DNA of 64,000 nucleotides from Centroberyx gerrardi (GCF_048128805.1 NC_136016.1:16195676-16259675), one strand, 5' to 3'. Positions 11,320-23,548 are shown, counted from the stretch's first letter. The notes: generated from the letters alone by a model not told the origin. Numbers and translations are program-made.

Positions 11320-13140
11320 ACATCACAGGCCTTGCCATACCTGAACCTGCCATACCGGAGCACATCGAAGACACAACATAGTCATTAAATTCCATCATAG
11401 GCTATTCATGTATGGTGCTACAAAGCTATATTGGTGTGTTTCTGGATAAGTCACTGTAGCGTGCTTTATGTAACACTTGCATCTCACTTCTTGATATTCT
11501 GCGTTTACCGCCTTCACATCACGGAAGTATTATTGCTTCACATACAGTTACTTTCTTCCCTTAAAGTGCAGTAACGTTAGGCTAAAGTAACAATTCTCTT
11601 AGTATCATTTTATATTTTGAGGAAAATACGTCAAACACACAGATTATTAATAAACAGCTCCGTACAAACTCTGGTTTGAGAGACATTATCGCCTTACCAT
11701 CTTTTCCTGCTTCTGCGTTAATAATAAAAACAACAACAACATTACAATAGATGCTCGTGCATTTTATAGTTTCCATTTTGTTACTCGGCCTACTTCATTT
11801 CCTCGCGCAAGAGAAACTGCGACGCTGAAATTTGGGGTCTGTTGTAATCGTTCATTCGCTACTTCTTTACTTACCTTTCTGAAATGTAGGAATGTGTTTC
11901 ACTTTCCGCACGGCATGGGTGTTGTCAAACACTTCCTGGTAGCTAAGGTGAGCAGCTCCACGTCAGCGGCACTAAAAGGTAGCACCGGTAGGCCAAACTA
12001 CTTCAGATGCGGGCGAAGTAAACAATGCAGTCAATGCTGAGCTTCGTTGGCTTTCTTTTCCTAAGCTGGAAATCACCCAGTTTTGTTCTGCAAACTATCC
12101 AAATAGGATTTTCTGTTGTGTATTATGTGTTTATTTTAGTGCAGAGGTCCTCAGACTCTGGCATTAGAGTACAGATCCGTAAGACTTTGTTAGATATGAG
12201 GTTATAGAGAGCTGCATGACTGTCTGTAGCTGGTTGGAGATAACTGGGTATAGTGAAAGTCTCTCTCCTTGTCTAATGAGTGAAATTAAACTATTTCTTA
12301 ATTTGCCGAAGACCTCCTGGTGGTGTGTGTTGCATTTACTGTAGTTCCTTAGTGAATATTCCTAACTTGTGATGTGTGTCAAGGATGTAAAGCGCCTCTT
12401 GGGTGCAAGTGATCATCACACTCTGGCCTATAATATCACTTACCCTTATTAAATAAAAACACCTGAGTTGTTAAATTAACTAAGTTGCTGCAGTAAACAT
12501 ACCCAGCATACAGCAAGTTTCAGTCATTCTGGCAAACTTTAATAAGCATCATGCCACTCAGATAAGAATGTGCAAATAATTTCAGAGTATCAATCATTGT
12601 CTTTAGCATTCATTATTTAAAATGAGATGACACATTCTGTACATGATCAATAGTGGTGTTACATTCTAAAACACACTGTGACAGGGCGAACCTTGGAGTG
12701 TTTTGACCTGCTGATCAGTTAAAGGTTCACTGGATGTAACATCATTTCATTCACAGTCCACTGGCTACTGCAAGGCATTACACTTTTTTTTATAAGTGAT
12801 TACTTACTGCAACCCCAATTAAATGTGATTAGAGGGACATACAGGTTAGCAACATTAGCACACAACTGGCTATTTGAAAACCGCAACATTGCTTTGTTTG
12901 GCTCGCTCACAAACTCAAACAGCAAGTTGCTCCCTGTAAAAATGCACAATAAATTACAAGAAGCAAGACTTTTGATCAGTTCTGTAGCTTATAATTCAAA
13001 CACCCCACAACAATTTCTTAATCTAAGGGAACAGATCAACATAGCCATCCTTCACAGTTGCAGCACAACGTTGGTGTGCTGATTTCACTAATGTGCACAT
13101 AGCCTGCAATAATCGGTGAGATGAGCAGTCCAATGCAGTT
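11320..13140. other. Intergenic and 5' region of the PH-domain gene
   Basis: Upstream exons of the PH-domain gene probably start around 11780-11960. The stretch further right has no supported coding sequence. A word fragment typical of fish repeats (GTAAAGCGCCTCTTGGGTG) occurs near 12390. Confidence 0.5.
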
Positions 13141-13145
13141 CTAGT

Positions 13146-14441
13146 TCACTGGTGCTCCCTCCACACTTGTTGTAACTGCAGCGTCTCTCCAATGTGGATC
13201 TTCTGGTGTCTTTTCAGGTTCTCCCCGCGGCTGAAGCTCTTCCCACACTGGTTGCAGTAGTACGGTTTCTCCCCCGTGTGGACCCTCTTGTGTTTCTTCA
13301 GGTCTCCCGCCTGGCTGAAACATCTCCCACACTGCATGCAGCCGTAGGGCTTTTCTCCTGTGTGGCAACGCTGGTGGATCCTCAGGTTGCCCACCCTGCT
13401 GAACGTCTTTCCGCACACAAAACAGATGTGCGGGTCATCTCTCCTGAAGTGCTCCCTCCTGTTTTTCCTCCCGTCGAAGGCAGTCCTGTTGGTTTTCGCA
13501 AATCCATACCTCCTAGATATGGCGTTGTGATTTGAGTGGACAAAGACGAGTCCGTACGGTCCAGCGCCAACTTGTGGCCTCTGGGTCTCAGCAGAGTCGT
13601 GACGAGAAGAGTTGCAGCTTAAATCCACACAGCCGTTATAAGGTCCTTCAGTAGCAGGTGGTTCCAATATGGTGCAGTCCGCTGGCTCTGGTTCACTTTT
13701 GATGACAGCCAGGTTCACCCCAAGTGGAGCGTCGGAGTGAGAAGTGCTTGCATCGTTGAGTGAGACGGCATCGATGTCCCCCTTTTCACTGTGTGATGTG
13801 TGGACAGCCACTGCCTCCTCAATAATGTGTGCCATCTCCTCCAGTTGCACTTTGCAATGTTCCGCTGGTGTTTGTGCCAAGTTGCACACAACTTGTGACT
13901 CAACTGCATCAAGTTCTTTGGATTCCTGCTTCAAGTCATGGTCAGGATTGTGGCTGCTTATTGGCTTTTGTTCTGTCTGAATGACCTCTGAGTTTTGGTT
14001 CAGACTGAGACTTAAATCTTGCTCTTGTTTCTCTGTGTCTTCTTTTTCTTCAGGCACTGGACCACTTCCAGGTAGAGAAGCTGTTAAAAAAAAAAAAAAA
14101 AAAAGGAAGGAGTGTTAAACTTCAGTAACTCCTCATTATCCATGAACAAGAAATGGTTCATCCCATGTAGGTTAGTTACACTGTTTGTATGGATAAATGC
14201 CCCATGAGTATCATAATTAATGTTGACCAAAGGACACATATAACTTGTACCCACGTGTGCTCTCTCTTATCTTGTCCTGTAGCTCCTGCAGTCTTCTCTT
14301 CAGACTCTCATTCTCTCTCTGGGTCCTGGCAGTTTTCTCCTGGTACTCTGACACCGTCTCCTTCACCACCTCCAGTACCTCATGCACAGCTACAGTCAGT
14401 AGCTTTGCCACGCGGGCATTCAGACGCTCAAGTTTAGACAT
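13146..14441 (-). CDS. C2H2 zinc-finger protein, tandem paralogue 1
   Basis: Two exons on the minus strand: 14255-14441 and 13146-14080, joined in phase 1, giving 373 residues. Exon 1 encodes a basic amphipathic helix of about 62 residues ([15 protein letters not shown], then [15 protein letters not shown], then LQELQDK). This resembles the N-terminal coiled coil of many teleost zinc-finger proteins. Exon 2 holds a long acidic linker and three complete C2H2 fingers (CGKTFSRVGNLRIH; CGRCFSQAGDLKKH; CGKSFSRGENLKRH) joined by TGEKPY linkers. It is probably a nuclear DNA-binding regulator. After the third finger the frame runs into an unrelated-looking tail (HIGETLQLQQVWREHQ), apparently a frameshifted fourth finger. 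Two paralogues lie at 16-17.4 and 20.5-21.8 kb. Confidence 0.9.
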
Positions 14442-14449
14442 CCTGAAAC

Positions 14450-16090
14450 AATGAATTTTAGTGTTATTGAATGGCAATGCACTTCGACTTACAAAACTGA
14501 ATGTGGATTAGTTGTACGTTTCAAATGCCATCTGCAATCGCAGCTGCAATTTATAGATCTGATTGCCTATATTTTTTGCTAATCTGATTGCTGTGTGATT
14601 AGACAACAGCAACTGAATGGAGAAATAACTTCTGTGGCCAGTTAGGTAGGTACATGTGCATGCCTCAAAAAATCCTGGGCACTCTGGAGGCTGGAAGTAG
14701 TAGTCCAACCCTGTACTAGATGAGTGTCAGTACTGGTCACTGACTATATATTAAGATGTATTAAAGGGGAATACCACTCAATGTATGATTTGTGGGGCCA
14801 AGGATAACTTAAATCAATATTTAACAAGAACAATTCTTTCCTGAAACTAGAGAGCCAATATCTGGGAATATGTACAGTCTCCAGCTGCTCCAGTTACAAT
14901 GGATGGAAAACTGGCTTTGTAGATTCATCCTGTGTTGGTCTGAACTTTAACACCCTTTACATAATTTGCCTGCTTTCAGTCATTTTGCCAGTTCATTTTC
15001 AATGGGGCTGTACATTACAAATTCTTCTGTCATTGCTAATCATGGCAGGCAATAGTGAAATGTTTACTGCTGACCAAAGTGTCTTAGGAGTATTGGTCAG
15101 CACTTTGATGCTAGCTACAATTCAGTGGTATTCCCCTTTAACGTTGTAACGTTCAGCAATAGGCTACTTGTTAATGAACGATTAAAACTGTTTCCCCAAT
15201 ATTCCTTTCCATTTTAAACGCTTGGTCATTGCCAACAGTCAAATCACTGACAGTTAACTTGGTATGTTTGGTTTGTAAGTACCTGTAAGCCAGTAGAGAA
15301 GTAAAGTTAGCAGCTACTGTAACGTGAATAGCTAGTGCCAGCTAAGTAACGTTAGCTAACTCCGTACCTATCACTTTCCCTTTAAACATCCCAGTGGTCC
15401 AACAAACCCGCTAGATCACTGCTGTATTAGCCGAACATTTACTTGAGATGAATGAGAAATAAACTAAACTTTGAATCTAATTAAAGGATTTGAAAATAAT
15501 GTTAGACGTCAGAAATGAAAACGCAGCTTAGCATTTTGTGGCCTCCGGATGCAGAATCTGAATTACTTCCTGTGTGAGTTGGTTTTCAAAATAAAAGCCC
15601 CAAAGTTTTATACCATATCGTTATTAATTTATAAATTTGTAGAACATGACTGATTCTTCATTTCTTCTGGCATCAAGATGTCTGGTAGCAGTTCCCTATT
15701 CTTCTTATTGACTTATTTGTTACATCCAATCGATCAATCAACCAACCAGTAAAAACTATAGCAATATGACAACAACAAAAAAGCCAAAACTAGGATGTCA
15801 CCCTTTATTCAAGTAGTCACACCTCAGTGATGAAATTGCACTGCACAACAATATTTAATTAAATGTTAATTGTGAGTCCATTCATAACATTAAATACATA
15901 TTAAACTGCATGTGTAGAACCTCATGCATACAAAGGAACTGTAAAGTATCAACAGTGACCTCAGATGCAGCACTTTTTCAGACCAGTACAACATTGTATA
16001 TCATCATCAACGGCGAGAAAATCAAGTGTAGCAGAGGTGTGCAAGGAAGTTAAAAATAGAAACCACAGGTCATAATAAAAACACTTATTT
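14450..16090. other. Intergenic between zinc-finger genes 1 and 2
   Basis: No coding sequence is supported. It contains the promoter side of gene 1, a MITE (14761-15141), and a likely poly(A) signal for gene 2 (TTTATT near 15802 on the plus strand). Confidence 0.6.
14761..15141. mobile_element. MITE with TTAAAGGGGAATACCACT inverted ends
   Basis: The stretch starts TTAAAGGGGAATACCACT and ends AGTGGTATTCCCCTTTAA, an exact 18-nt inverted repeat bounding 381 nt with no coding sequence. The terminal TTAA at each side could be a piggyBac-type target duplication or part of the repeat. Confidence 0.85.
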
Positions 16091-16092
16091 CT

Positions 16093-17420
16093 TCACCTTA
16101 CACTAGCATGCCTGTCTATATGGATTCTTTGATGTTTCTTGAGGTGACTCGACTGACTGAAAGTCTTGCCACATTGCTGGCAGCCATACGGTCTTTCACC
16201 AGTGTGGACCCTCTTGTGCTTCTGCAGGTTGCCAGCGTGACTGAAGCACTTGCCACAGTGCAGGCAGCAGTACGGCTTCTCCCCCGTATGACAGCGTTCG
16301 TGGATCCGCAGATTCCCAATCCTGTTGAAGGTCTTCCCGCACACGACGCAGCTGTGGCTCTCGTCCTGTCTGATCGCAGCACTGGGCCTCCTGATGCCCT
16401 GGACTAGCTCCGGGTGACACTCAAATGGAAATGAGTCCACAAAGGTGCTGAGGCCATCTGCGTTGATGTAGTGTACCAAGCCAGGAAGCCCTGAGTTGTC
16501 TGGGATGGGGTCAGGGATCCTGTCATTCTGTGCCGTACCACTTTCCAAATCTCCACATTGAAATAACAGATTCTGGCCCACATGTTCGTCTGAGGATGAA
16601 TACTCCAGCGGCTCCGGCTCAGTTTTGATCACTGGGGGAGTCGGGGAGCTCAAACTACAGCCAGGCATTGTGTCGGACTGTCCCAAAGAGTGGTCTTGAT
16701 CGTTGCCTGGTACCGAGTGAGTCATGTAAACTGTCAGTGCTGCGTTGCTTACATTTGCCAACAGCTCAGGAAGCTCTCCGTGTCCAGTCAGCCCCTGTGT
16801 GACGCTGCACTCACCCATTTCTGAGTCTGCTGTGCAGTTCAGCTCATCTGGGTTGCACTCTTCCTTCCTGGGGCCTTTCCTTTGTGTCTGGCTGAACTTC
16901 AGCTCCTGTCTCTCGTCATTTTCTGGTTCTGGCTCCTGCCTCAGATCATCCTGGGTTGGTTCGTCGTGCTTGGTATTGGTCGAAGAGGCGGGGCAGAGAG
17001 CAGGCTTTTTATCTGTATGAAAATGACAGAAAATTGGAGCGTAATAGCCAGTGTAGACGATGAGAGGGATATAATACTTCTTATCATTCTTATAATACTT
17101 CAATCAACAAAAACCTTGATCTTCAATGACTGAACTTGGCATGAATCAATCTGTAGCCATAAGCCAACACACACTATCTCTCATCTATTACTGCTTACAA
17201 CAGGTAGATATCTGCAACACTTAAGCTCACCTCCACTATCCTCCCTTATCTTGTCCTGTAGCTCCTGCAGTCTTCTCTTCAGACTATCATTCTCTCTCTG
17301 GGTCCTGGCAGTTTTCTCCTGGTACTCTGACACCGTCTCCTTCACCACCTCCAGTACCTCATGCACAGCCACCGTCAGCAGCTTGGCAACCCGGGCACTC
17401 AGACGGTCAAGTTTGGACAT
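16093..17420 (-). CDS. C2H2 zinc-finger protein, tandem paralogue 2
   Basis: Two exons on the minus strand: 17231-17420 and 16093-17012, joined in phase 1, giving 369 residues. Exon 1 is the same N-terminal helix as in its neighbours ([20 protein letters not shown], then [10 protein letters not shown]). Exon 2 has a divergent acidic, Ser/Pro-rich linker and three full C2H2 fingers ([42 protein letters not shown]), ending HIDRHASVR. It is a presumed sequence-specific DNA-binding regulator, with targets unknown. Finger layout and helix are closest to paralogue 1, pointing to tandem duplication. Confidence 0.9.
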
Positions 17421-18189
17421 GATTTGCATTCATGGATTGACGTAAAGGTGAGGCGTCTAGGAGGAAATCACCACACGACGTCGGAGAAACGGACGGTTCA
17501 TCGATAGTTGGATGGTGACTAGCGAGCAACCATGTCAGCGGGAAAACAGTGAGAGCAGACGTTAATACAAAACCACCTTCGCGAGCACAGCAAGTGCAAT
17601 GTTTGTTAGTAGACGGCAATCAAAACAGGCTGTCAAACGTTATGTGGCCGACACCCGGTCCTACTTTTTCAAAATGTCTTAAATATACCGGCAACAAAAA
17701 CATCGCACCTTCGTTTCAGAATGCCAGTTTTTGATCAAACGCCCTCAAAATCAACAAGAGGAAGATTTTTCGCTTTGTGGGAGTTAACAAAATGTTCTAC
17801 TCCAGCTTCCGTAGTGTCCACGCAGTGCCTGATGGATAATGGTGTTCTGTTCATTTTGATAGAATATTGACTAGATAACATTTCAAGCACAGGTGAATCG
17901 CAAAGTTATGTTATAAATATGTTTTAATGTAAAGTATGACATTTTAAAGCTTTATTGCCAATTGGGTTCACATTGCACAACCACAATATCTTTCGAATAT
18001 CAAACAATACCAGTGTACAAAACTGTCTTTAGCATATACTGTCCCACTAGAAATTGAGTAAGCATTTTTGAAAAATAAAATAAAATCATAAACCAGAGCA
18101 AAATCAGTGGGCTTTAACTATGTCATTAACATAAAACATAATCCACTCAAAACTGTCTTGATTCTTTGCCATCATAGTGTCTCTGATCT

Positions 18190-18765
18190 TCACAAAAGAC
18201 CGCAGGGTTTTTTGGTGGTGGTTGGCTGATGATTGAGAAAAGCACCTACAGCCTCATCAAACAGCTCATTTAGTCCGTCTTGGTTGATAGCAGCACACTC
18301 AAGATATTTGACAGCGTTTATCTGCCCGGCCAGGGCCGCACCCTGCTGTTGGGTCACTGCGGTCTGATTCTGCCCCCTCAGTGTCTCCAGGACCCCCTGA
18401 TCAACACGCAGGTCACTCTTGGTTCCCACAAGCAGAATAGGCACATTAGGGCAATGGTGTGTCACCTCTGGGTGCCACTTGAGCTTGACATTCTCATAGG
18501 ATGACCGACTAGTGATGGAGAAGCAGAGGATGATGACATCGGCCCCGGGATAGGAGAGGGGGCGTACACAGTCGTACTCCTCCTTGCCAGCTGTGTCCCA
18601 AAGGTTAAGGTCAACAGTCCTGTTGTCTACACTGACCTCGGCACTGTATGTGTTGTAGAAAGCTGGTATATATTCCTTAGGGAAGACCTTTTTGGTGTAG
18701 GTGTAGAGAAGATAGGTCTTTCCTACTCCGCTGTCCCCAACCGCCACACACTTGATGCTCTGCAT
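18190..18765 (-). CDS. RhoG-like atypical Rho-family GTPase
   Basis: An intronless frame of 191 residues, the length of RhoG. It starts [11 protein letters not shown] and ends in a CGLL prenylation box (Leu-ended, so geranylgeranylation is expected). It carries RhoG/Rac signatures ([42 protein letters not shown]). Key residues differ from RhoG: the P-loop is GDSGVGKT (Gly12 to Ser, Ala13 to Gly), switch I reads PAFYNTY (Thr35 to Ala, with several effector-face changes), and switch II reads AGKEEYD (Gln61 to Lys). By family knowledge these would impair GTP hydrolysis and Mg2+/effector contacts. The frame is intact, arguing against a pseudogene. The start is set by the family; an upstream in-frame ATG (18957) lies in non-conserved sequence. 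It sits between zinc-finger paralogues 2 and 3. Confidence 0.9.
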   Translation of the reverse strand: MQSIKCVAVGDSGVGKTYLLYTYTKKVFPKEYIPAFYNTYSAEVSVDNRTVDLNLWDTAGKEEYDCVRPLSYPGADVIILCFSITSRSSYENVKLKWHPEVTHHCPNVPILLVGTKSDLRVDQGVLETLRGQNQTAVTQQQGAALAGQINAVKYLECAAINQDGLNELFDEAVGAFLNHQPTTTKKPCGLL

Positions 18766-18769
18766 TACG

Positions 18770-20500
18770 ATACCTTCACTCCCACAAACACCTGTACACA
18801 AGCACAAAGCTTCACATTTAAGTAAACCACTTTTTCCAGATGTAGTGGAGTCTTTTCTTGCATTTTCATTCACCACCTCAATTTCTGCAACCTTTCCACA
18901 GCATGTTATAAACTTTAACATCCACTCTCTTAAGATCCTGGGTTTGACACTTCCCAACTTGTTTCAGACTCACAATTGAAGATCCAAACTAAATTACAAA
19001 GACAGGCAGAGAGCTATAATGTTTGTGGATCAAATATTCTATCTATTCCATAACATCAGCTTCAAAAATATTTCCTTAAGGATTGCCTAACTTTGGGGAT
19101 CATATCTGCAAACAGACATCAATTGACACAATAGAGGCAAAAACTCAAACTTACCTCTCAGCTCTCTTATATCACAGTCTTGTAACTGACACACTACTGA
19201 AAAGAGAAATGGCGTAAAAAGAACTGTGGAGTAGGAAGTGGCTTATTTGCGCAAGAGATTTTCATTCAAAGGCTGCGTCATGCTGAAACAAGGGACAGCA
19301 GGTTGGGACAGAAAGAGGGAACGGTTGGAATTGGGACATTGTTTGGAAATACCTTTCTTCATTCCTGCAACAAAGTGATGTAAACAGGTGGTGTAATGTT
19401 AAAATTTCAGACATGACAGGCCATAACTGCTACACCACTGTTTCCATTTTGACTCGTCTGGCTTGTGAAACTACAGATTTTGATGAAACTTGGAGGGATT
19501 CTACATTAGATTCTTGTTAGGCTGCTGATTGGCCCAAGGAGATGTGTTACACGTTAACATGTTTTCATATGTTCAGCCTGTTGAAGGAGTCACAGTTTCA
19601 ATATTTGGACTTGTGATTTCTACACCATCAATGCAGTGGTGTTGGCCTGCCATGTATACTCTCAATTCACCCACCTGGCCTGGATCGGTATTCCCTGGAA
19701 GCAGGATGGACTGATGTAAATTACACTGCTGTCTGACCTCGCTCACTAGATTGCAAAAAAACAAAGGTGTCCTGAGGCAGATCACCATGAAATCCCAGTT
19801 TGTGCAGCAGGATGGAAGGCAGACGGTGACACAATTATTCCAGACCCTTCATGTAAACTGAAGTATTTTAACTAATTGATCTGATCTTCCTTCCCTTACC
19901 AGTCTGTGAAACCCACCATTTGCTCAGCACTTTGGTAAAGGTTTTCTAAAATAATGTTCTATTTATATCAGAGTACACAATTTTTTATTTGACATGCAGA
20001 ATGTATTGGCCCAATGTAAAGGTACAATATTCAGTGAGGTCCCATACACAAATTTTCCCATACACATGTACCAAATATATTTATTTGAGTTTAAATAAAA
20101 AAATAAAAAAATAAAAAAAAAACTTCTTAAAACAACTACCAGTTCTAATACTTCAAATTTGACAAGTGCTCTAAAATAACATAAGTGCCAAAAAACAAAG
20201 GAAGCCTATAATCAAAGAAGGCACATTTCATGGTGTGATAAATTATATTCCATGTAACATTTCTGCATACTATTTGCTTTTCTAAATGGAACTGAACTGA
20301 GGTTAAGTGATCTCCACAAAAAGGCTAAAAAACTAGAAGAAAAACTGAGATCCCACTCTGAGAATCCAACATTTTGAAGCTTTTCATTACTCTGTGATCC
20401 TTAAATTAAATACAATATGTAGGCAGCCTTTTTTCAATTCCCATCCCTAAATATCAATAACAGCATGGTAATACAATAACTTCTCAGGGGGCAAAACACA
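18770..20500. other. Non-coding stretch, 5' of the Rho gene and 3' of zinc-finger gene 3
   Basis: The left part should contain the 5' untranslated exon(s) of the Rho gene. The right part holds the 3' UTR of zinc-finger gene 3, with A/T-rich tracts and possible poly(A) signals near 20080. No other coding sequence is supported. Confidence 0.5.
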
Positions 20501-20506
20501 CCGGCA

Positions 20507-21765
20507 TCACAGATGAGTAAGCTGGTGTTTCTTCAAGTTACTGGAGTGACTGAAACGTTTCCCGCACTGACTGCAGCCGTACGGCCGCTCTCCTGTGTGG
20601 TAGCGCTGGTGTATCTTCAGGTAGCCCGACTGACTGAACCGCTTCCCGCACACCGAGCAGCAGTATGGCTTCTCCCCCGTGTGCACCCTGTGGTGCTTCT
20701 TAAAGTCGCCCGCGTGTCTGAAGGTGCGGCCGCAAAGTGAGCAGCAGTAGTGTTTCTCTCTGCTGACGTGTCTCTGGGATGTTCTCAAGCCCGCCCCGCC
20801 TGATAAAGCCTTCTTGGTTGTTAGAACGGCGTGTGGTTTTTCAGCTCCAACACTGTTTGTGTGATATCTACTGGATGACAGAGACGCAGTGTTGTTGCCG
20901 ACTGCCGGCGGCTCTTCTGTGCCATTTTGGTTCAGACTGAAGAAGACCCTCGACCCCAAGTAGGGTCCTGAATTGGCTTGAAGAGGTTCTTGGTTTTGTG
21001 TGCCCGAGGATGTAGCGCTTGTCCCGGCGGCATTGTAAAAATAGTTTGTGGTGTGTACGGCATCTTCATTCAGTTCAGGTTCTACCTTGATCTCATTTGA
21101 AGCAAGGAATAGATGAGAATCAGGGTGAGAGCTGTTTTCAGAGATTGAAACTCTAACGGTAGAGTTTACATGATTTGAAACTGGTAACACTGCATTATGG
21201 GTCTCTGCTTTAGGAGTTCTGGGGTTGTGTAAGTTACTAGTAGCCAAATGTCGTCCCTTCGTCCCTTTAGGGGTGAGACAAGGGATGGTTAACGATTGAG
21301 CTCTGATGGATGCTTCACAGTCAAGCTCTTTAGGTGGATCTGAGGAGATAATTACTGCAGTTTGCTCATCAGAAGGGATGAGCTCAATGTCTTCTTTCTG
21401 TTCCTGATTGATGGGATGAAGCTCCACCTGGGCTTTCTGGGACGCAGGAGAAACGTGCAGCACAACTCCTGCAAGACAACAAAAGTGACAAAGGAGATAT
21501 AAATAATCAGTGTTTATATCTATCATATCAACATATCTTAAACATTTCTGGATCCAAGTAGTTGTTCTTTCTTACCACTGCTCTCTGTCTTCATCTTGTC
21601 CTGCAGCTCCTGCAGTCGTCTCTTCAGACTCTGGTTCTCTCTCTGGGTCCTGGCAGTTTTCTCCTGGTACTCTGACACCGTCTCCTTCACCACCTCCAGC
21701 ACCTCATGCACAGCTTTGGACAGCAGCTTCGCCACCCGGGCATTCAGACGCTCGATTTTGGACAT
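20507..21765 (-). CDS. C2H2 zinc-finger protein, tandem paralogue 3
   Basis: Two exons on the minus strand: 21576-21765 and 20507-21468, joined in phase 1, giving 383 residues. Exon 1 is the shared helix ([20 protein letters not shown], then [13 protein letters not shown]). Exon 2 has a long linker unlike those of the other two genes and three C2H2 fingers at the very C terminus ([42 protein letters not shown]), with TGEKPY/TGERPY linkers. It is probably a nuclear transcription regulator. It is the most divergent of the three and is separated from the others by the Rho gene. Confidence 0.9.
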
Positions 21766-21902
21766 CCTCTTGACGGACTGGCTAAAATGGAGCCAAGATG
21801 TTGATCACTACATCTTTGATAGACCTTCACAGGAGCAATATGTTGTCCTCCAACATCATGGCTTGAGGAGAATGCTTTGTTTGGCTAGAAATTGGAATAT
21901 CC

Positions 21903-21938
21903 TACTATACTATACTATACTATACACTATATACTATA
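21903..21938. repeat. TATAC microsatellite
   Basis: Short tandem ACTAT/TATAC units upstream of zinc-finger gene 3. Confidence 0.85.
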
Positions 21939-22479
21939 ACTAAACAAATTCCATTCATTGTGTTACATCAACACAGCCATCTTGGTAGGAAAACAACAGG
22001 TGATTGTAACAAATGAACAGGTGATTATAATCAAACGACAGCCACATATACACAGCCAATGAGCTGTGTATATAAGGCACCATATTGGAAGGAAATGCAT
22101 ATGACATCATGGGAATTAGGGTTTTATAGACACACTCAATAAGGCCCTGTAGGAATATTGTGTTTTTTCTTAATAAAACGCACAGCAGCAGCATACCTTA
22201 AAACTGATGCAGTTCCGTGAAAAACTGTCGATGTCGTGGTCTTTTGCATCTGATAAACCGTTAATTGCCGAGTGGAAACAATGAATCCCGGTTTATCCTG
22301 CGGTGTTCAGATTAGAAATTGTAATTGTTTACAATATTGCATACACGTGTGCATGTATCCGCATTCCCGTTGCGGAATCGTCATCCAAGGGCATTGCAGC
22401 TAAGGCTTTCCCGCAAGATAAAATGGGCCGGTGTACAAAAACTATTTGGTAAAGAGTCTTGATAAATGGTTGCTGTTTG

Positions 22480-23110
22480 AGCTTACATACATTACCATGA
22501 AACATTCCCACACAGCTGCTTCTTCTTCTTGGGTTTTTAAGGCAGCTTGCATCCAGCGTCGCATGCATTAGCGCCACCTACTTTTCAGGAGCGTGCGTAC
22601 GTCAGTCCCGTTCAAACCTATGATTCAAGCTTAAAAAAAATAAATAAAAAAACCCTACTAGGTATACCAGCATAAACATTTTTTTTTTAACCTATTACTT
22701 AATTATTAAATTCTTCTTAAATAGTACCTCTTTCTGTTTATCTTCCAGTGAAAAGTGACATGTTCAACTGATTCCTCCTCCTTGCAATAGTCCCCAAATT
22801 TTCCAATATATTTTAGTTTCCCATTAAATATTAAAGTATTAATGGCCTAGACATAAACTGTCCATCCTTATGACCACCTCTCTCCTATTCATACCCACAC
22901 AGATTCAAACCACAAGTCAAGTTATCTTCCTGCTTTGGGGTTGCCCTTCGCTTCTGACTAATCATCAGCTTTACCTGCTTTGCCCAAACTTTATCACTGC
23001 TGATCTGACTAAAGCCGAGTACACCCACCACACATCGTCCTTACATCTTCCTAACATACATACCGGTAGACAAGTTTTTAATATTTTGCCGCCATCTAGT
23101 GTGCTGGGGA
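22480..23110. repeat. Probable interspersed repeat
   Basis: Contains phrases common in teleost dispersed repeats: a CTTCTTCTTCTTGGGTTTTT block followed by GCATTAGCGCCACCTACT, and near the right end GCCGCCATCTAGTG. No coding domain is visible. The class is not assignable by eye. Confidence 0.35.
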
Positions 23111-23548
23111 GGTTTGCGTCTACTCAAAACATGTTCCAAAAGATCCCTAGATTTTAGATGATAGATGATACTTGCTCTCTGTTACTCAGTTTATTTTGCT
23201 TTGTGAATCATGAGGTACACAACTCAAGAGTACACGAAGCAGGTGAGAACTTATTTCAACAAGAAAACGACTTGCCATTACAACATCAGATTGCAGACTG
23301 CATTCACGCAAACAAAGTGCTTAAAGCTTTCATTAGAAGCATTATATAATTCAACCTTTTTCCCAAACTTTTTTTCAAATACAAGTTAAAAGAAGTTGTT
23401 GTAGGACTGTTACAAAATGGCAAAAAAAACCAACACTTTCATATAGGCTAAGCCGTGAACTTACATACATGCATTCCTTGGTTCCTCGTTACCCGTCACC
23501 TTAAAATGGGAATACTTTGTTCTTGAATAAAAACGGATAGTCTCATCC

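Noticed and set aside
18766-18957. N-terminal extension of the Rho protein from an upstream in-frame ATG
   Set aside because: The 64 extra residues have no family counterpart, and RhoG proteins begin exactly at the MQSIKC position.
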